From assembly GCA_021399435.1 (NCBI GenBank), contig JAJTUP010000108.1, forward strand, positions 1 through 64,000: 64,000 nt of DNA, read 5' to 3'. The notes beneath the pieces were generated by a model. The model ran no database searches and was not told the DNA's origin. It was given only the letters and a program-made list of their open reading frames with translations. Within the stretch, counting starts at the first letter, position 1; every line of letters starts with the position of its first letter. The position numbers and the translations under genes were made by a program. The DNA comes from Diaporthe sp. PMI_573 (Eukaryota > Ascomycota > Sordariomycetes > Diaporthales > Diaporthaceae). Positions 11,501-23,611 of this stretch are shown one piece after another.

Positions 11501-12146
11501 AAGCGCTTCTCTTTACTGTCCTTAGTAACTAAACTCTATCTCTTGCCGTTAATTGCGACCTTCTCTTAGGAAACGGTATTATTCTAATAGATCTAGCTAA
11601 TAGTTTAATTAATTTAGAAATTTGTAGCTCTTAGCCACAAAAGTCTTAAGATTAGTTTATAATATACTGTATTTATAATATTTAAGGTTATAGAAGTTAT
11701 ATATCCTTAGATTGAAATAGATAGATAATTAGTCTCTATATTAATTACTCTGTTTCTATATCCTATTTCTATGCCTTTTATAGTACTAAGTCTATAAAAG
11801 TCTTCTTTCTAATACTATAGAATCTTGTCTCTATTAATAATATCTAGTAATATAAAGTTACCCTAAGCGCTACTGTCTAATAATGCGCTATATATTCTTC
11901 TGCTAATTTCTGCTTAGAGTATAATATATATATAGATAGTTATTTATATTGTATACAGAGACCTATAGTCTATAATTGGTTATTATTCCTTTATAAGTAA
12001 TTATTATCTTTTTCTAATTCTTACTAAGTCTTAATTTAAGTTTTTACAGTACATTATTTTCTTGCTTAGTTATTATACCAACTTATTAGCTTATATTTCC
12101 TGTAAATAAGGCATCTTAGTAATCCATAGTTCTGGGGTTGTTGTCT
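8510..12146 (-). pseudogene. Gypsy copy C pol (protease to chromodomain), RIP-inactivated
   Basis: The minus strand carries the chromodomain near 8510-8690, integrase up to about 9900, RNase H and reverse transcriptase to about 11.4 kb and protease near 12 kb. It is identified mainly by collinear similarity with copies A and B. No frame stays open for more than about 100 codons. The plus frame at 9365-9670 resembles the minus frame at 4326-4598 only because both are antisense to the same integrase segment. Confidence 0.7.
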
Positions 12147-12154
12147 GCTATATA

Positions 12155-12663
12155 CAGAGTTGTGACAGTTAAATATACATTGTATATTTCAATATACAAA
12201 TATACAATATACATGTATATTTGTATATTGTATATCTTAAGGTCTTGTATATTTGTATATTGTATATTTGTATATTGTATATTTGTATATTTGTATATTA
12301 GATATACAAATATACAAATATATAATTTCTAAAAATAGAAATATTCTAAATTAATATATAATATAAAGCTAAAACTTACCTTAAACTTTATTTTAAATAA
12401 TTAAGTTGTAAGACTTATAAAGAGTATAGGTTTATTTTTTTTTAATATTAATCTTTTTTTTATATAATGTATATTATATATTTGTATATTTCAATATACA
12501 ATATACAAATATATATGTATATTTGTATATTGTATATGTTAAGGTCTTGTATATTTGTATATTGTATATCTTAGGGTCTTGTATATTTGTATATTGTATA
12601 TTTGTGTATATTGTATATCTGTATATTTGTATATTTGTATATTTGTGTATATTTAGAACTCTG
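12155..12663. mobile_element. hAT-like MITE with minisatellite core
   Basis: The element is flanked by a perfect 8-bp direct repeat, GCTATATA (12147-12154 and 12664-12671). Its ends are inverted: CAGAGTTGTGACAG on the left, and AACTCTG on the right, whose complement is CAGAGTTC. Both ends continue into TAAATATAC. An 8-bp duplication and CAGAG-type termini are hallmarks of hAT elements. Between the ends are many units of TTGTATATTGTATA type, partly in inverted arrangement, and no transposase, so it is non-autonomous. Gypsy copy A has the uninterrupted site (TACGTGGT, 389-396), which shows that this sequence was inserted. Confidence 0.85.
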
Positions 12664-12848
12664 GCTATATAGGCATTCTAAAGGTAGCTAGGGGTTTAGA
12701 ATAAAAAGAGTATAGGCTTTTTCCTTATAATATTTACTAGGTTTCTAGTAGTAGAGCTTGTCTTCTTTATATACCCTAGTAATAGGTCCTTCACTAAAGC
12801 GTCAGAGAAACAAGTTAAATTTAGCTTTTTCCCTAAAGTAAGTATAGC

Positions 12849-13175
12849 TGTTGGTTAGACACGTAATTAAGTATACTCGAAGGGGTTACCGAAGTGGCTA
12901 CTTGATAGCTTTAATTTAGTAATTCTATCTAGTATTACTTCTAGCTAACCCCTTTGTAGGCAGCAAAGCACTCAAGTAAAGTACAGCTAGAAGGCTGACT
13001 AATCTAAGGTATGTACAGGCTAGTAGTTGGTCTAAGCGCCCTTACTGCTAATAGCTGCCTAAGATAACTAAGCAGCTATCCGCAGCCAGCCAGCTAGAAG
13101 TGGCTAGCTATAGCGGTCTGCTTTAAACCAACACCTTCGGCTATTGCTATCGCTATTACTATTACCTATTCCACA
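12849..13175 (-). repeat. 3' LTR of nested Copia element
   Basis: 327 bp, TGTTGGTTAG to CCTATTCCACA on the + strand. Its partner is 20407-20733. It contains a GCTAT-rich microsatellite near its right end. Confidence 0.88.
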
Positions 13176-13282
13176 CTAGCAGTTTTCTACTTTTGGCCAA
13201 TTCCTCTAAAAACACAGTTTTCTCTATATTATATATATCCGGTTATATAATCCATCCCATACTTCATTACATACTTTAGTCT

Positions 13283-16200
13283 ATGTATCCCTCTACCCAA
13301 ATAATCACCTTATTGGTGTTAATAAAGTATTCTAAAGCCTTATTTAGTAATACCTTCATTATAGCATCTGTAAGGTTGTTGTCGCCATTTATCTATCATA
13401 CCTTATTAATTTCCCGTCGTTTATATACCTGGCAAAGAGATATAATATCGATTATAAGTCTCTTCTCCTTAGTAGTTCCCAGTTTTACCAAATATTTGTA
13501 GAGTAAGTAGGAATCTATACAGATTACTAGAGATATCTGATCGATACCTAATTAGTCGGTAATTAGCTTTAGAGTCGACAAAAGAATGATTTCTATATCG
13601 AAGCTGTTGGTTATTCTATAGATCTTAGAAGTAAGAATACTTTAAGTAACTTTCTTATATTTTGTAGAAAATTAGTATATAATGTTTTCTCAAAGCTTGT
13701 ATTATAATACTATGTTATCTGCTTTCTTATTGACGAGGACTATTATAAAGCCAATTTAAGAGCTAAGGTCTTGGTTATTAGTAAAAGAACTATTAATAAA
13801 GACTATTAGTTTGACGGTCTTTAAGTTAATTATAATATATTATAATCCTCTCGATAGATTCTTTATTTGCTATTCTAAGCATTTATTTAACTTAGTATAA
13901 TTATTTTTATCAGGCGTTTAGGCTTAGGTAGCAACTAATAGATTAAATAAAGCCTCTGGTTGATAAATTGAGGCAAGGTAAGTACTATAAGTATATTGCT
14001 CGAGATACTTTTAAGCAAAGTTATATAACTTCAGATTAATTATTATAATCTTCTTACTTTAACCCTTCTACTAAAGGCAAATAGTACTTTTTAGAGTTAT
14101 TATTAGCTTATTATCGTTAAAGTCAAGTGTCTTTTCTGGCGATAGTTTCTCTTTCGGCTTACATTATAGCTTTACTTTAATAATCTTCTCGTCCTTAAAA
14201 GCCGAGAACTTTAATATATCTAGCAGCAGAATATTATCTATCTATATACCTATAATAGCAAATTTATTCTTTCCACTAATAGACACTAGAAGGCATAAAT
14301 TAAATATTAAGGTTTATATCTATAGTTATTTACAATAATAGTAGTAATAGATAGTCTACTAATAAACTCTAGCTTTGGCGATTCTATAGAGAGGCTTTAC
14401 TACTTTTATAATTATATTAGCTAAATACTAGGCTTGTATTTTAAAAGGTAGCCAGACTAAAATTTCACAAAATAGCTTTAACTTTAATTATAAGTATACC
14501 TATATTACGTTATATAGTTTAACGCTAGCACCAATAGACTCAATTAGGCTAGGTGCTATAATAACAAGAAGTCATTAACTAGCCCGTTAAATTATAGGCA
14601 ACTATATAAGGATATTCCTTTTATCCTTATTATTATACCCCTAAATAATTAAGCAAGACTTCTTATAAAAGACTTTAGTCTTCTCCTTTATCTCTCATAC
14701 TATTTAAGAGTTAAATAGCTAAAGGGTACTATAAATCTTTAAGTTAAATTATTTAAATTAAAAGACGCCTTAAGCAATAAGATTATTAATTTTCTTAGCA
14801 TTTAATGCTTTAAACGGTTTACCAGCAGCTATAATTATGCTATCTTAATAAAGTTTTAACAATAAAGCATAGTTATTCTTTTCTTTCTAAGTAAGGAATA
14901 TTGTAAATAGTTTCGGCTTATTCTTAGATCTAAGAGGTTAGCCTCTCCTTTATAGCAAGGCCAGAGTACTAGCATAGTCTAAAGCAGATAATAGACTTAT
15001 TTCAGGCCGGCTAATCTTTAGAATAAATAATAAACCTATTCCAGGCCCGCCGCCGTCTAAAGTAGATAATAGACCGATATCTAATCTGTTGCCTAACAAG
15101 AACTTAGGTAAGAAGTTTTTATTATTCTAGAAATATTCTCGGACAACAGTTAACCTAAACTTTATAGGTTTATTTAGTAGATTAAGGGTCACATTATACC
15201 CATCAACTACTATCAGCTTATACAGACCCTGCTAGCCGTCCTTTTCTTACCATACAAGTATTTCCGACTATAGTAGCATATTTAGTACACCGGTGGTATC
15301 TAGATTGTTCTAGGTACTGAGAGCTTTAGCAATCTACTTCTTGGTATAGTGCTTTTAGAGATCTTACATTACTTTAACAACTGCCTCAGCATATTTAAGT
15401 ATTAATAGTATAGGCGGTAAATCTATATTTACTCGTAGAAAAGCGCTAAAAACAAGTAAAGTAGGTATTAACCCATCTAGGCCAGCAGTATTATTCACAG
15501 CTTTTATTGCTATTTAAAGGATGGTATTCTCTAAAAAGATTTCTCTTAATTTTATATAGAGAATCTTAAATATTTATTAAAGTAGTCTATAATAGCATTT
15601 AATCTTGCCTATAGACCAGTAGGCTTCTGTTAAGACTTATTTATATATAATCCCTATAATTTTTGCCTCATTCCGAAATTTAATTAAAGCAAAATTAATA
15701 CCAGTATTATAAGTAAGATGGTTAGAAAGATTTAGGTATATATTTATCTAGACCATTTAAAGGGCTTTCCAGATATCTTTTATAGACATTAATACTAGAA
15801 ACTTTCCAGCTTAAAAAAACGTTTCAGAGTCTATAATATATAGTACTGGCTTATTATTAAGATACATAATATTAACGATAATCTTATAATTAAAGTTATA
15901 GTTATCTCTTAGGTTAAACTTAAACCTTCTCAAGATAGCATCCTTCAGCTAACAGTAATAATAAAACTTGCTGATAACCTTAAATATAGCAAGGTTAGAG
16001 TTATAACCGGCATCCTTAAGCAAATAATAAAGATAGTCAGCCGCTAGGTAACTAAATTATTAATAAAGTCGTCAAAGTTTATTCTCTGTAAAGAACATGC
16101 CTGCCTTATAGCTTCCCAGAAAGAACTATAGATAACCCTACTTCTAGATTACTAGAATAGTTATATCTAAGCCTAAATTTTGTAACAACACCAATTCATC

Positions 16201-18500
16201 AATAGTGTTACAGAAATAAACCCCTAGCTTATCCATATCTTAGATATATATCAAGAATAGGGTTAAAGCTTCTATAATATAGAAGGTAATAGGCCCTATA
16301 GTCGTCTTTACAGTTATTATACTAATTAAGGTAAGATAGGATCCTTTTCCAAACTTAACGACAGCCTTGCTGATATAGCCGGTATTTATAATGACAAAGG
16401 GGTTCTCTTAATTTAGGGCTAAGTATTATTTATAGCCGACAGTCGAGAATTATATAGCATTAATATCGGGAATGATACCTTGAAATTTATTACGAGAATA
16501 TCTCCCTTCTAGTATAAATTAACTTGCTGGGACAACAGTATCATGAGTCTTATTAGTATCGTTAGAACTAAGCAAGTATAGAAATAAAGTATTAGCGAGA
16601 AGCTATTAAGCTTCCTTATAACTATTTATATTGTCCTCATATTTATTATAAGCATCTTCTAAAGTAACATTAAGTCTTTTAAAGTCGGCGAGAAAAGAAG
16701 TAAACTCAGTATTAGACATTAAACACCCCTTAATTTCATAGATTAAGAGATACTGCTTATATGCCTTCCGACATTTCTCAAAGATATAGTTTAAAGACTA
16801 GCATCCTTCTTTATTACATATAAAGCAGTATTTTTAATAATAATTATAGCGACAGTCATTACTATAGCAGCAACCATCACTATGACGGCAGTCATTACTG
16901 CGGCAGCGGTTATCACTGCAAAAGCTGTTACGGCTAAATCATACTTAAAAGCCTAATCTACGATTTTATTGCCGATTATTTATATACTAACGATTAAGGT
17001 AGTATATCTTGTTGTCTATACTAACCTTATCTTCTTAAAGGAATTGTTAAGGTATTATACAGTTAATGCTCAGCTTAAGTAATGATTGTAGATCCTAAAA
17101 AAGACATTTACATAGTACCTGCAGCATAAAAAGTATATATTTAAATTCAGGCACTCTAGAGCAGGCGCAAAGCACTATTATATGAAATATCTTATCGCCC
17201 TGGTACTTAGGGCCAAGTATTTGCTGGTATAGCTATAATTTGTCGAGAAGCAGTATTAGAACATTATAAGGGTTCTTGTCGATATTGTCTTTATCTCAGT
17301 AAAGAATCTCAAATATTACTATTATCTAATTATTATAATACTATTGGTAATTGGTATCAGTATTAAAGTATTATTTAAGTCTTTTATAGGCTTCTAAGAA
17401 TTCTATGCTTAGGCCGATATAGGTAATTTAGTATAGCTTGGCATAGTTAGTAAGAATTAAGGAAAGAATTATATAAAATTGCAGTAGAGTAATGTTATAA
17501 GACTAGGCAATAAAGAATATAATACAGACCTTATTATTAAGAAAGTTATAGGTATTTCCGGTCCATTTTAGCCTTTAATCCTAGGCCTTAGAAAAAAACA
17601 TAATCTTATCGAGTTCAAGATTAGTATACCCTCGGTATTTTAGAGGAAGTATGTGGTATGGATCTTCTAGATCTAGGGGTATAAAGGATGGTTTTGGGGT
17701 TTTAGTAGGGTATGGCATGCTGGGAAATGTCTAATCGGGTTGTTTGTATTATTGGGTGTTGGCTTGCCAGTCTGGCGGCCGAGTAGTACCTTACTATTCC
17801 TATAGCTATAATGTTTCTTATAACTATTACTAGTCTAATAAGAATTTTACTGGCAGCTATTAGACTTATTGTAAGGCCTATATAGTATTTTATTATAACT
17901 TTGATATAGTACTAGTTACCTAACCTAGTTAAGATATAGGTCTTACTAGCTAAGGTATATAACTTAGCGGTTATAATAGTGGTTAAGGGATAATATTCTC
18001 CTCTTTAGTCTTCGTAACGACTTTATTGTTGTCAGTAATTTCTACTATAGAATCTAGTATAGGATCTGGAAGTCAAATTAGGCTATCGTAAGTCTAAGCC
18101 TTAGTCTTTCTGGCTCTTATAAAGGCGCTGTAGAAATATAACTAAGGATAAATAGCATATACTAGAAGTTCTTTGGTTGGCCAGACAGGGTATTCCTCAT
18201 AGGTCAAGAAGGCATTAATTTATAGTCTAATTTACCTTTCCTATAGGCTAAAATAGACACCTTGTTAATAAGTAAGATTTTAAAGTTCTTTCTTCCAGCC
18301 AATAGTGGCCTTATCAATTATCTCAGTAGTCTACTCTTTAAAGTAGGACTAGATATTAAGCAGGAAGCTATTATCGATATATTATATTTAACATATCCTC
18401 TCTATTACCTTAAAGATGTATATAGAGGCCTATTTCTTATCGACCTTCTCGGTATTAACCAGTATCTCTATTAGCAATAGATTAATCTTTTCTTAGTTGG
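13283..18500 (-). pseudogene. Copia gag-pol, RIP-inactivated
   Basis: Minus-strand polyprotein relic. Gag lies at about 16.7-18.5 kb, with a CFICNKEGC zinc motif and, downstream of it, a YKQYLLIYEIKGC segment typical of fungal Copia elements. The protease-integrase region is about 15-16.4 kb and reverse transcriptase is below 15 kb. The plus-strand frames at 13283-13501 and 18262-18474 are shadows of it. Confidence 0.7.
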
Positions 18501-18789
18501 CTTTTGTAACTAAGTAGTATTGGTTTGTGATGCTGTCTGCCTTTATTTCTTTCTTAATAGTTATTTCTTAGTATTTACTTGCCGCTAGGCTCTCAGTAGG
18601 AGAGTTAGTAGCAATAACTGGCATATCCTTTTCTACTATTATAATTAAAAACTATTGATATAGTTATTGTAGAGGGTATTGAAACTCTTCTGGCTGCAAC
18701 TTCTAACCAGCATAAGTATACTATTTACCTATAGGTAGTGGTCTTTAGCAAATAGAAGTATTACTGCACAGTCTTACATATAGAGTTTT

Positions 18790-20406
18790 CCTCTTTTTTT
18801 GTTCTTGATGTTAAAAAATAGTAAAAACAAAGAGGTAGGAGAGAAAACAAAACATGTAGATAGCAGGGACAAAGCATAGAGACTATAAATAAAATATATA
18901 TAGCAGCAACCTTTGCTGTTTGCGCACGAGAAAGTAGATTAAAGGGAAGGTGCGAGAGAGGGTGTAAAATTATTATAGAGAAGGGTAATCATGATAATTT
19001 AGGTGTAGGTAATGATAGTGAGAGAGAGAGAGGGTAAGTAGTGATAGGAAAGGGCAAGTAATGATGGGAAAGGGCAAGTAATGGTTTAAAGAATATAAAT
19101 GATAATAGTTTCGATCAAAAGTGATGGAAAAACAACATAAAAGTACATTGTAGCACGCTCTTTAATATAGGAAAGTACTCTAAAGACTTACCTATAACTA
19201 TCTGGTAATAGTTGAGTATAGTAGACCATTTAGCGATGGTCGATTTATAGGTAACTGTTAAAAACACCTAGATTAAGGGCAGAGGGCTAAGGGTAGAGGG
19301 ACATAGTAAGGCTGTAGTCAAGATATTCTTCAACACCTCACAGAGAACAAATTCAAGGAAGGAGGAGGTAAGCTAGGTGTAGGAGGGAAAAAGTTGATCT
19401 GACTGAAGAACTAACTATCTATCTGCGAGGAAAAGGCTAGGTATATACATAGAAGGTTCAGACCTTCGGAGAGGTATATTCCTCCGACGGAGAGAATAAT
19501 GACTCGAGAAAAACAGGGGCTAGAAAGAGAAATGGGAAAGGGCGGAAGGAATAACTCCGATAAGAAGATTCTGCCAAGCTAGGCTAGCTGGTTTCTCCAC
19601 TTATATCTAGAGGCTTGCATAGATAGCCTATTCTTTCTGAAGGAGGCGGATAGGGGCTGAGGGAGGCTGGAAGGGCTTTGAAGGGGCTGAAGGAGGCTGA
19701 AGGGGTCTGGGGGTCTGAAGGAGGCTGTTTATAACAGTAACCATTCACAATGTTCAAGTGTAAGGCATTGATGGGTTGTTATATAGGTAGTGTGGGGCTC
19801 CGAAGGTAGTTGTCTTACAAGTAGTGTAAGGCTCTAAAGAGATGTATCGTTTGTAAGACCAAGTAAATAGCTTATATAGCGTTTAGATAATAACTGTTTA
19901 GATTTTTTTAATTAGCCCCCCTTGCGGTTATAGTTGCTATATATACCATAGTAATATTTATAAGAAATAGGGTAATCAGTTAAATAGTTAGTAAAAGGGT
20001 TCTTTTAGCCTTAAAAAGATTGTTTCTAAGGGCTTTTATTGATTTATATATTTATTTAGTTAGGTTCTTAGTAGTATAAATAGGCAGTATAGCCTTAAAA
20101 TAGTACTTTTAAGGGCTTTCGTTAATATAATTATTGTAGAGATTTGTAATAATCTTAACAGTATTTTCTTATGCAATAGAGTATATCGATAGGTCCCAAA
20201 TCCTTTCTTTATCGAGAGGAGTTAGGTTATCTAAGGGCTAATTGTCGCTAGTTAGTAGGGAGCATGTCAAATGTTAGTATACTAGCCTAGTAATAATTTT
20301 AGCATAGATATTGTTACTTAAAATAGCTTAAAAACCATAGTAATAGTAATAGCGATCTATCTCTTCCTTTCTTTCTATCAGGGATTACCAAGTAATTACT
20401 AATCAG
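18790..20406. other. Copia 5' leader or extra insertion, purine-rich
   Basis: No coding frame is seen between gag and the 5' LTR. The interval has a (GA)n tract near 19019, AGGGCAAGTAATG repeats (about 19040-19085) and a run of GGCTGAAGG-type decamers (about 19640-19730). This may be a real leader or an unrecognised nested insert; I found no terminal repeats. Confidence 0.4.
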
Positions 20407-20733
20407 TATTAGTTAGGTATATAATTAAGTATACTCGAAGGAGTTACTAAAGTAGCTACTTAATAGCTTTAATTTAGTGGTTTTGTCTAGTATTGCTTCT
20501 GGCTGACCCCTTTATAGGCGGCGAAGCGCCTAAGTAGAGTATAGCCAGAAGGCTGACTAATTTAAGATGTACACGGGCCAGTAGTTAGTCCAAGCGCCCT
20601 TGCTGCCAATGGCTGCCTAAGATAACTAAGTAGCCATCCGCAGCTAGCTAGCCAAAAGTGGCCAGCTATAGCGGTCCGCTTTAGACCAACACCTTCGGCT
20701 ATCGCTATCGCTATTGCTATTACCCATTCCATA
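20407..20733 (-). repeat. 5' LTR of nested Copia element
   Basis: 327 bp, the same length as 12849-13175, with many C/T and G/A differences. The first bases TATTAGTTAG correspond to TGTTGGTTAG in the partner, so RIP has altered the terminal TG. The primer-binding region should lie immediately to the left, where the minus strand reads ACTTGGTAATC. Confidence 0.85.
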
Positions 20734-22474
20734 ATAACAAAGATTTTAGATATAGGAGGCCCAGAAAATTTCTCTATACTCTAGGTGTCCTAGCTATAGG
20801 TATAGCTTGTCGCCTATTCTACGTTTTGTAGGTAGTTAACTAAGTTTTTTTAATTATTTAGGTTAGTTAAATTCCTGTAATAATGATCCTAATGGTACTA
20901 GTATTTAGAGTAATAGAGATACTACATTTTAGGTATTTTTTAGGATTTTTGTTAAGGCTTTCAGTAGGGTTTTTGGTAGGGTCCTTGTTTTACTCTATTG
21001 GTTAGTTGGTCTGCAGCAGACTGCCATTTTTTTAAGCATCTTTCTAAGAGTCTTCTACTCTAGCATACTCAGTGTTTAAATAGTTTAAGTCGCTATCTTT
21101 TATTACTATCTCGTACAGTAGTTCTTGTCTTTCTATTATTAACTGTCGTTTCTATTAAGGCTTTGTAGGAAACCATCTAGAGGCTTCTTTCTCTAAAAGG
21201 TATAGTACGCACTAATTATTAAGACAGAAAGTCTAATTAAAGGTTCTATATTATTTATCAGCATCTGATACTTATTTAAGATTAATTAGTAGGTTGTCTA
21301 AATCTTTAAATTTCTATTTATCAGGATAGATTAGATATTCTATATAGAGGTTAGATTAATATATATAGTTTATTCTACCTTTTAGGTATACCAGGCATTG
21401 CTTGTTAAGTAAGCAGCTATACTATCTAAGTAGCTTTTATTGTTAGGTTATATTAACCTATTGCCGTCCTTTTAAGACTAGCTTTTATTCTTTTTTAGAT
21501 ATATAGCACTCTTAAGCGAAATAACCTTTCTTACCGCAATTATAATAGTTCTTATTTATAGGTCTTTACTAAGCCGCATCAAGTTTTATAAGGCCTATAT
21601 ACGTTTTAATTACAGTATTATAGTATTCTTATTAATACTAAAGTCGTTAATTGCTGTAAAAGTTACCGCTATATTAGTACTTTCTTTTAGTATTTAGCTA
21701 GATCTAGGGTTTTCAGATAATTATAAGGTTTTTATACTATTACTTCTATTGTTATTTAAAGAGGCGATTATTAATATATATAGCTATGGCGACATACTTA
21801 GTAAAGTCATCAAGTTAGTCTATCTTAGAAATCTCATCCTTAACATCCTTTTTAAGTCTTTTATAGAACTAGCTTATAAGTATATCTTTACCCTAGCTAA
21901 TATAAATAATAAGTTATTTAAAGTATACTGTATACTTAGAGGCTAACCCTCCTTACTTAAGTTTTATAAGTTTGTATTTTATAGATCTCTCCTTGTCTAA
22001 ATCTCTAAAGATATCCTTAAGAGCTTATTTAAAATAATCAAAGCTCTTAAAGATCTTCTTAATATTATTATTTTAGTTATATTCTTTGTTTTCTAAATAG
22101 TTCCTTAAGGTTGGTTTAAATTATATAAGGGTGTTGACTTTAAGCCAGGTTTTAGTAAAAATAATTTTATTATAATAAATATTAAACTAGTGTCTATAGT
22201 ATTTAAAGTAGGCACAGCATTAGGTAAGAAACCCCTAAAGGGTTCTATTATCTTCCTTATAGGGGCTAGACTTATCTATCTTATAGGCTTTAGCTTACTA
22301 AGCCATATAGAGAAAGTTAATTTCTTACTAAAGTGCTGCAATTTATATTATAATATTTTAGACATTATTATTATTATTACTAATATTAGAGATAGTAGGA
22401 GTCTAAAGTACTATTATATTTTAATATTATATAGTTAGTAATTATATAGCTATACTAAACAAGAGTTATTAAAA
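20734..22474 (-). pseudogene. Gypsy copy C gag region
   Basis: Minus-strand continuation of copy C on the far side of the Copia insertion. The junction aligns exactly with copy A (about 150-212). A zinc knuckle YNCGKKGYFA-stop-EC is seen at about 21490-21560. The + frames at 21749-21946 and 22190-22438 are shadows. Confidence 0.65.
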
Positions 22475-22963
22475 TATAATAATTATACTAAATCTTTATA
22501 AGATCTAATAGGTAACCTATAGGGTTTATATTAATAATACAATATAGAGGTAATACTTAACTATTTAATATAAGATATAATAATTTTATAAGTATAATTA
22601 CTAGCTATAAGGCTATTTAGTTATTAGACTAAATATTTAAATTAATAATTAAAGAGTCTGTTTTATAAAAGCTATCTACTATAGTAATAACTATGTCTTT
22701 ATATATTCCGACTCTTTATCCGTCCTTGGTATTAAAATGCCTAGACTGTTTAACGATTGTTGCGGTCTAGCCTGGTATTATTAAAACTACTCGTTAGTTC
22801 TATTAGTCTACCCTAGTTATTAGGTTCCTGACCCTAACCCTGGTCTTAGCATATCCCGTAACTCTGCCAACTAGTACCGTAGAGCCGGCGTTATAGCATC
22901 TAATCCGGGTTGTCTGGGCTACCTAAATGGGTCCCCTTGGTGCCAATGTGTTGGTTTATAACA
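22475..22963 (-). repeat. 5' LTR of Gypsy copy C
   Basis: Reverse-oriented family LTR ending in TTTATAACA at 22963. It has the same TATATATTCC-type promoter complement and CCCTAACCC motif as 6911-7399. It interrupts a pogo-like transposase on its right. Confidence 0.8.
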
Positions 22964-23611
22964 ACTACTACCTAGACTAGTTATATTTAACTATTGCCTT
23001 CTTTATATTAGAGGTTTCTATAACTAGGGAATTAAGTTCTATATATAATTAGTTAGATCTATTAGTTATAGCTTAATTAGATAAAGATCTTATACTAAAT
23101 CCTGCTATTAAGCCGACTTTGTCTATATTAACTGTAAAGCTTGGCTTTACCTACCTATATTTGCCCTCTTAGATGTCAAAATACTAATTAACTGCCTTTA
23201 GAGTAAATTTGTAGAAATATAGTACCTCTTACTTACGCCCAACTTTATTGTAAACTTTAGGCCGGCGCTTAATAAACCGTTTAATTTAGTAAATGCCAAC
23301 TAGCTTCTTATTACCGATTTCTGCGAGAAGTAAAGAAACTATTATTTTAACCTAAGAATGGCTTAGAGCAAACCTAAGCCTGTCTTGGTATAGAATCTAC
23401 TCAGCAAGCTTGTCTTCTTGAGTAATTAATAGTCGGCTATAGGCTGGTTGGGCTTTGGGGTTGTTTTTTAATGCCCGGCTATTTTGCCTTTCAAAGAGGG
23501 TAGATAGCGGTATATTGTGCTTCTGAAAAGCTTTGTTTAGAGAAAACCATTGTTAGATATGTTGAATAAGGCATTAGCTATATCTTCTTTGGTATATGTC
23601 TTTAGAGGCAT
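22964..23611 (-). pseudogene. pogo/Fot1-like DDE transposase, N-terminal part
   Basis: On the minus strand an ATG at 23611 opens MPLKTYTKEDIANAL, followed by ERQNSRALKNNPKAQPAYSR, TQEDKLAE and QDRLRFALSHS, then a GRK segment and VNIDKVGLI. This is the order of the CENP-B-like helix-turn-helix domains and the first catalytic motif (NxDExG, here with Lys for Glu) of fungal pogo/Fot1-type transposases. RIP-type stops occur. The rest of the catalytic domain is cut off by the Gypsy LTR at 22963, so the Gypsy element probably landed in this transposon. Confidence 0.75.

Larger units (their letters stand above)
12849..20733 (-). mobile_element. Full-length Ty1/Copia element nested in Gypsy copy C
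   Basis: Two direct repeats of exactly 327 bp (12849-13175 and 20407-20733) with TG..CA or RIP-derived TA..TA ends bound 7885 bp. The flanks ATAGC and ATAAC look like a 5-bp target duplication with one G-to-A change. On the minus strand a gag-type zinc motif (KKYCFICNKEGC, about 16750-16870) precedes a Copia reverse transcriptase (KSCLII-stop-GYN and LPII-stop-RAS, about 14580-14960). The coding direction is therefore right to left. A complement polypurine-like tract lies at about 13176-13198. The frame is destroyed by RIP-type stops. The 5' leader, about 18.8-20.4 kb, is unusually long for a Copia element. Confidence 0.88.
6911..22963 (-). mobile_element. Ty3/Gypsy chromovirus copy C, full-span, split by nested insertions
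   Basis: Two LTRs in minus orientation (6911-7399 and 22475-22963) bound an element whose parts run right to left. A gag zinc knuckle (YNCGKKGYFA context, about 21490-21560) comes first, then protease (about 11.4-12.0 kb), reverse transcriptase/RNase H and integrase (about 8.7-11.4 kb), the chromodomain (about 8510-8690), the ACTAGT-rich tract (about 8160-8400) and the antisense ORF relic (about 7480-8060). A polypurine tract (minus strand, 7400-7413) adjoins the left LTR. A hAT-like MITE and a 7.9-kb Copia element were inserted in the gag-protease region. Without them the element would be about 7.6 kb. The flanks ATTAC (left) and ACTAC (right) may be a RIP-altered 5-bp target duplication. 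Every coding part is interrupted by RIP-type stops. Confidence 0.85.

Noticed and set aside
12138..12332. ORF rich in CIFVYC repeats
   Set aside because: It is a translation of the TTGTATATTG minisatellite of the MITE.
12155..12663. CRISPR-like or telomere-like repeat array
   Set aside because: Units are short and AT-rich, without spacers; the 8-bp duplication and inverted ends show a transposon.
18262..18474. Plus ORFs at 13283, 18262, 21749 and 22190
   Set aside because: They lie on the strand opposite the Copia and Gypsy coding frames and have no recognisable domain.
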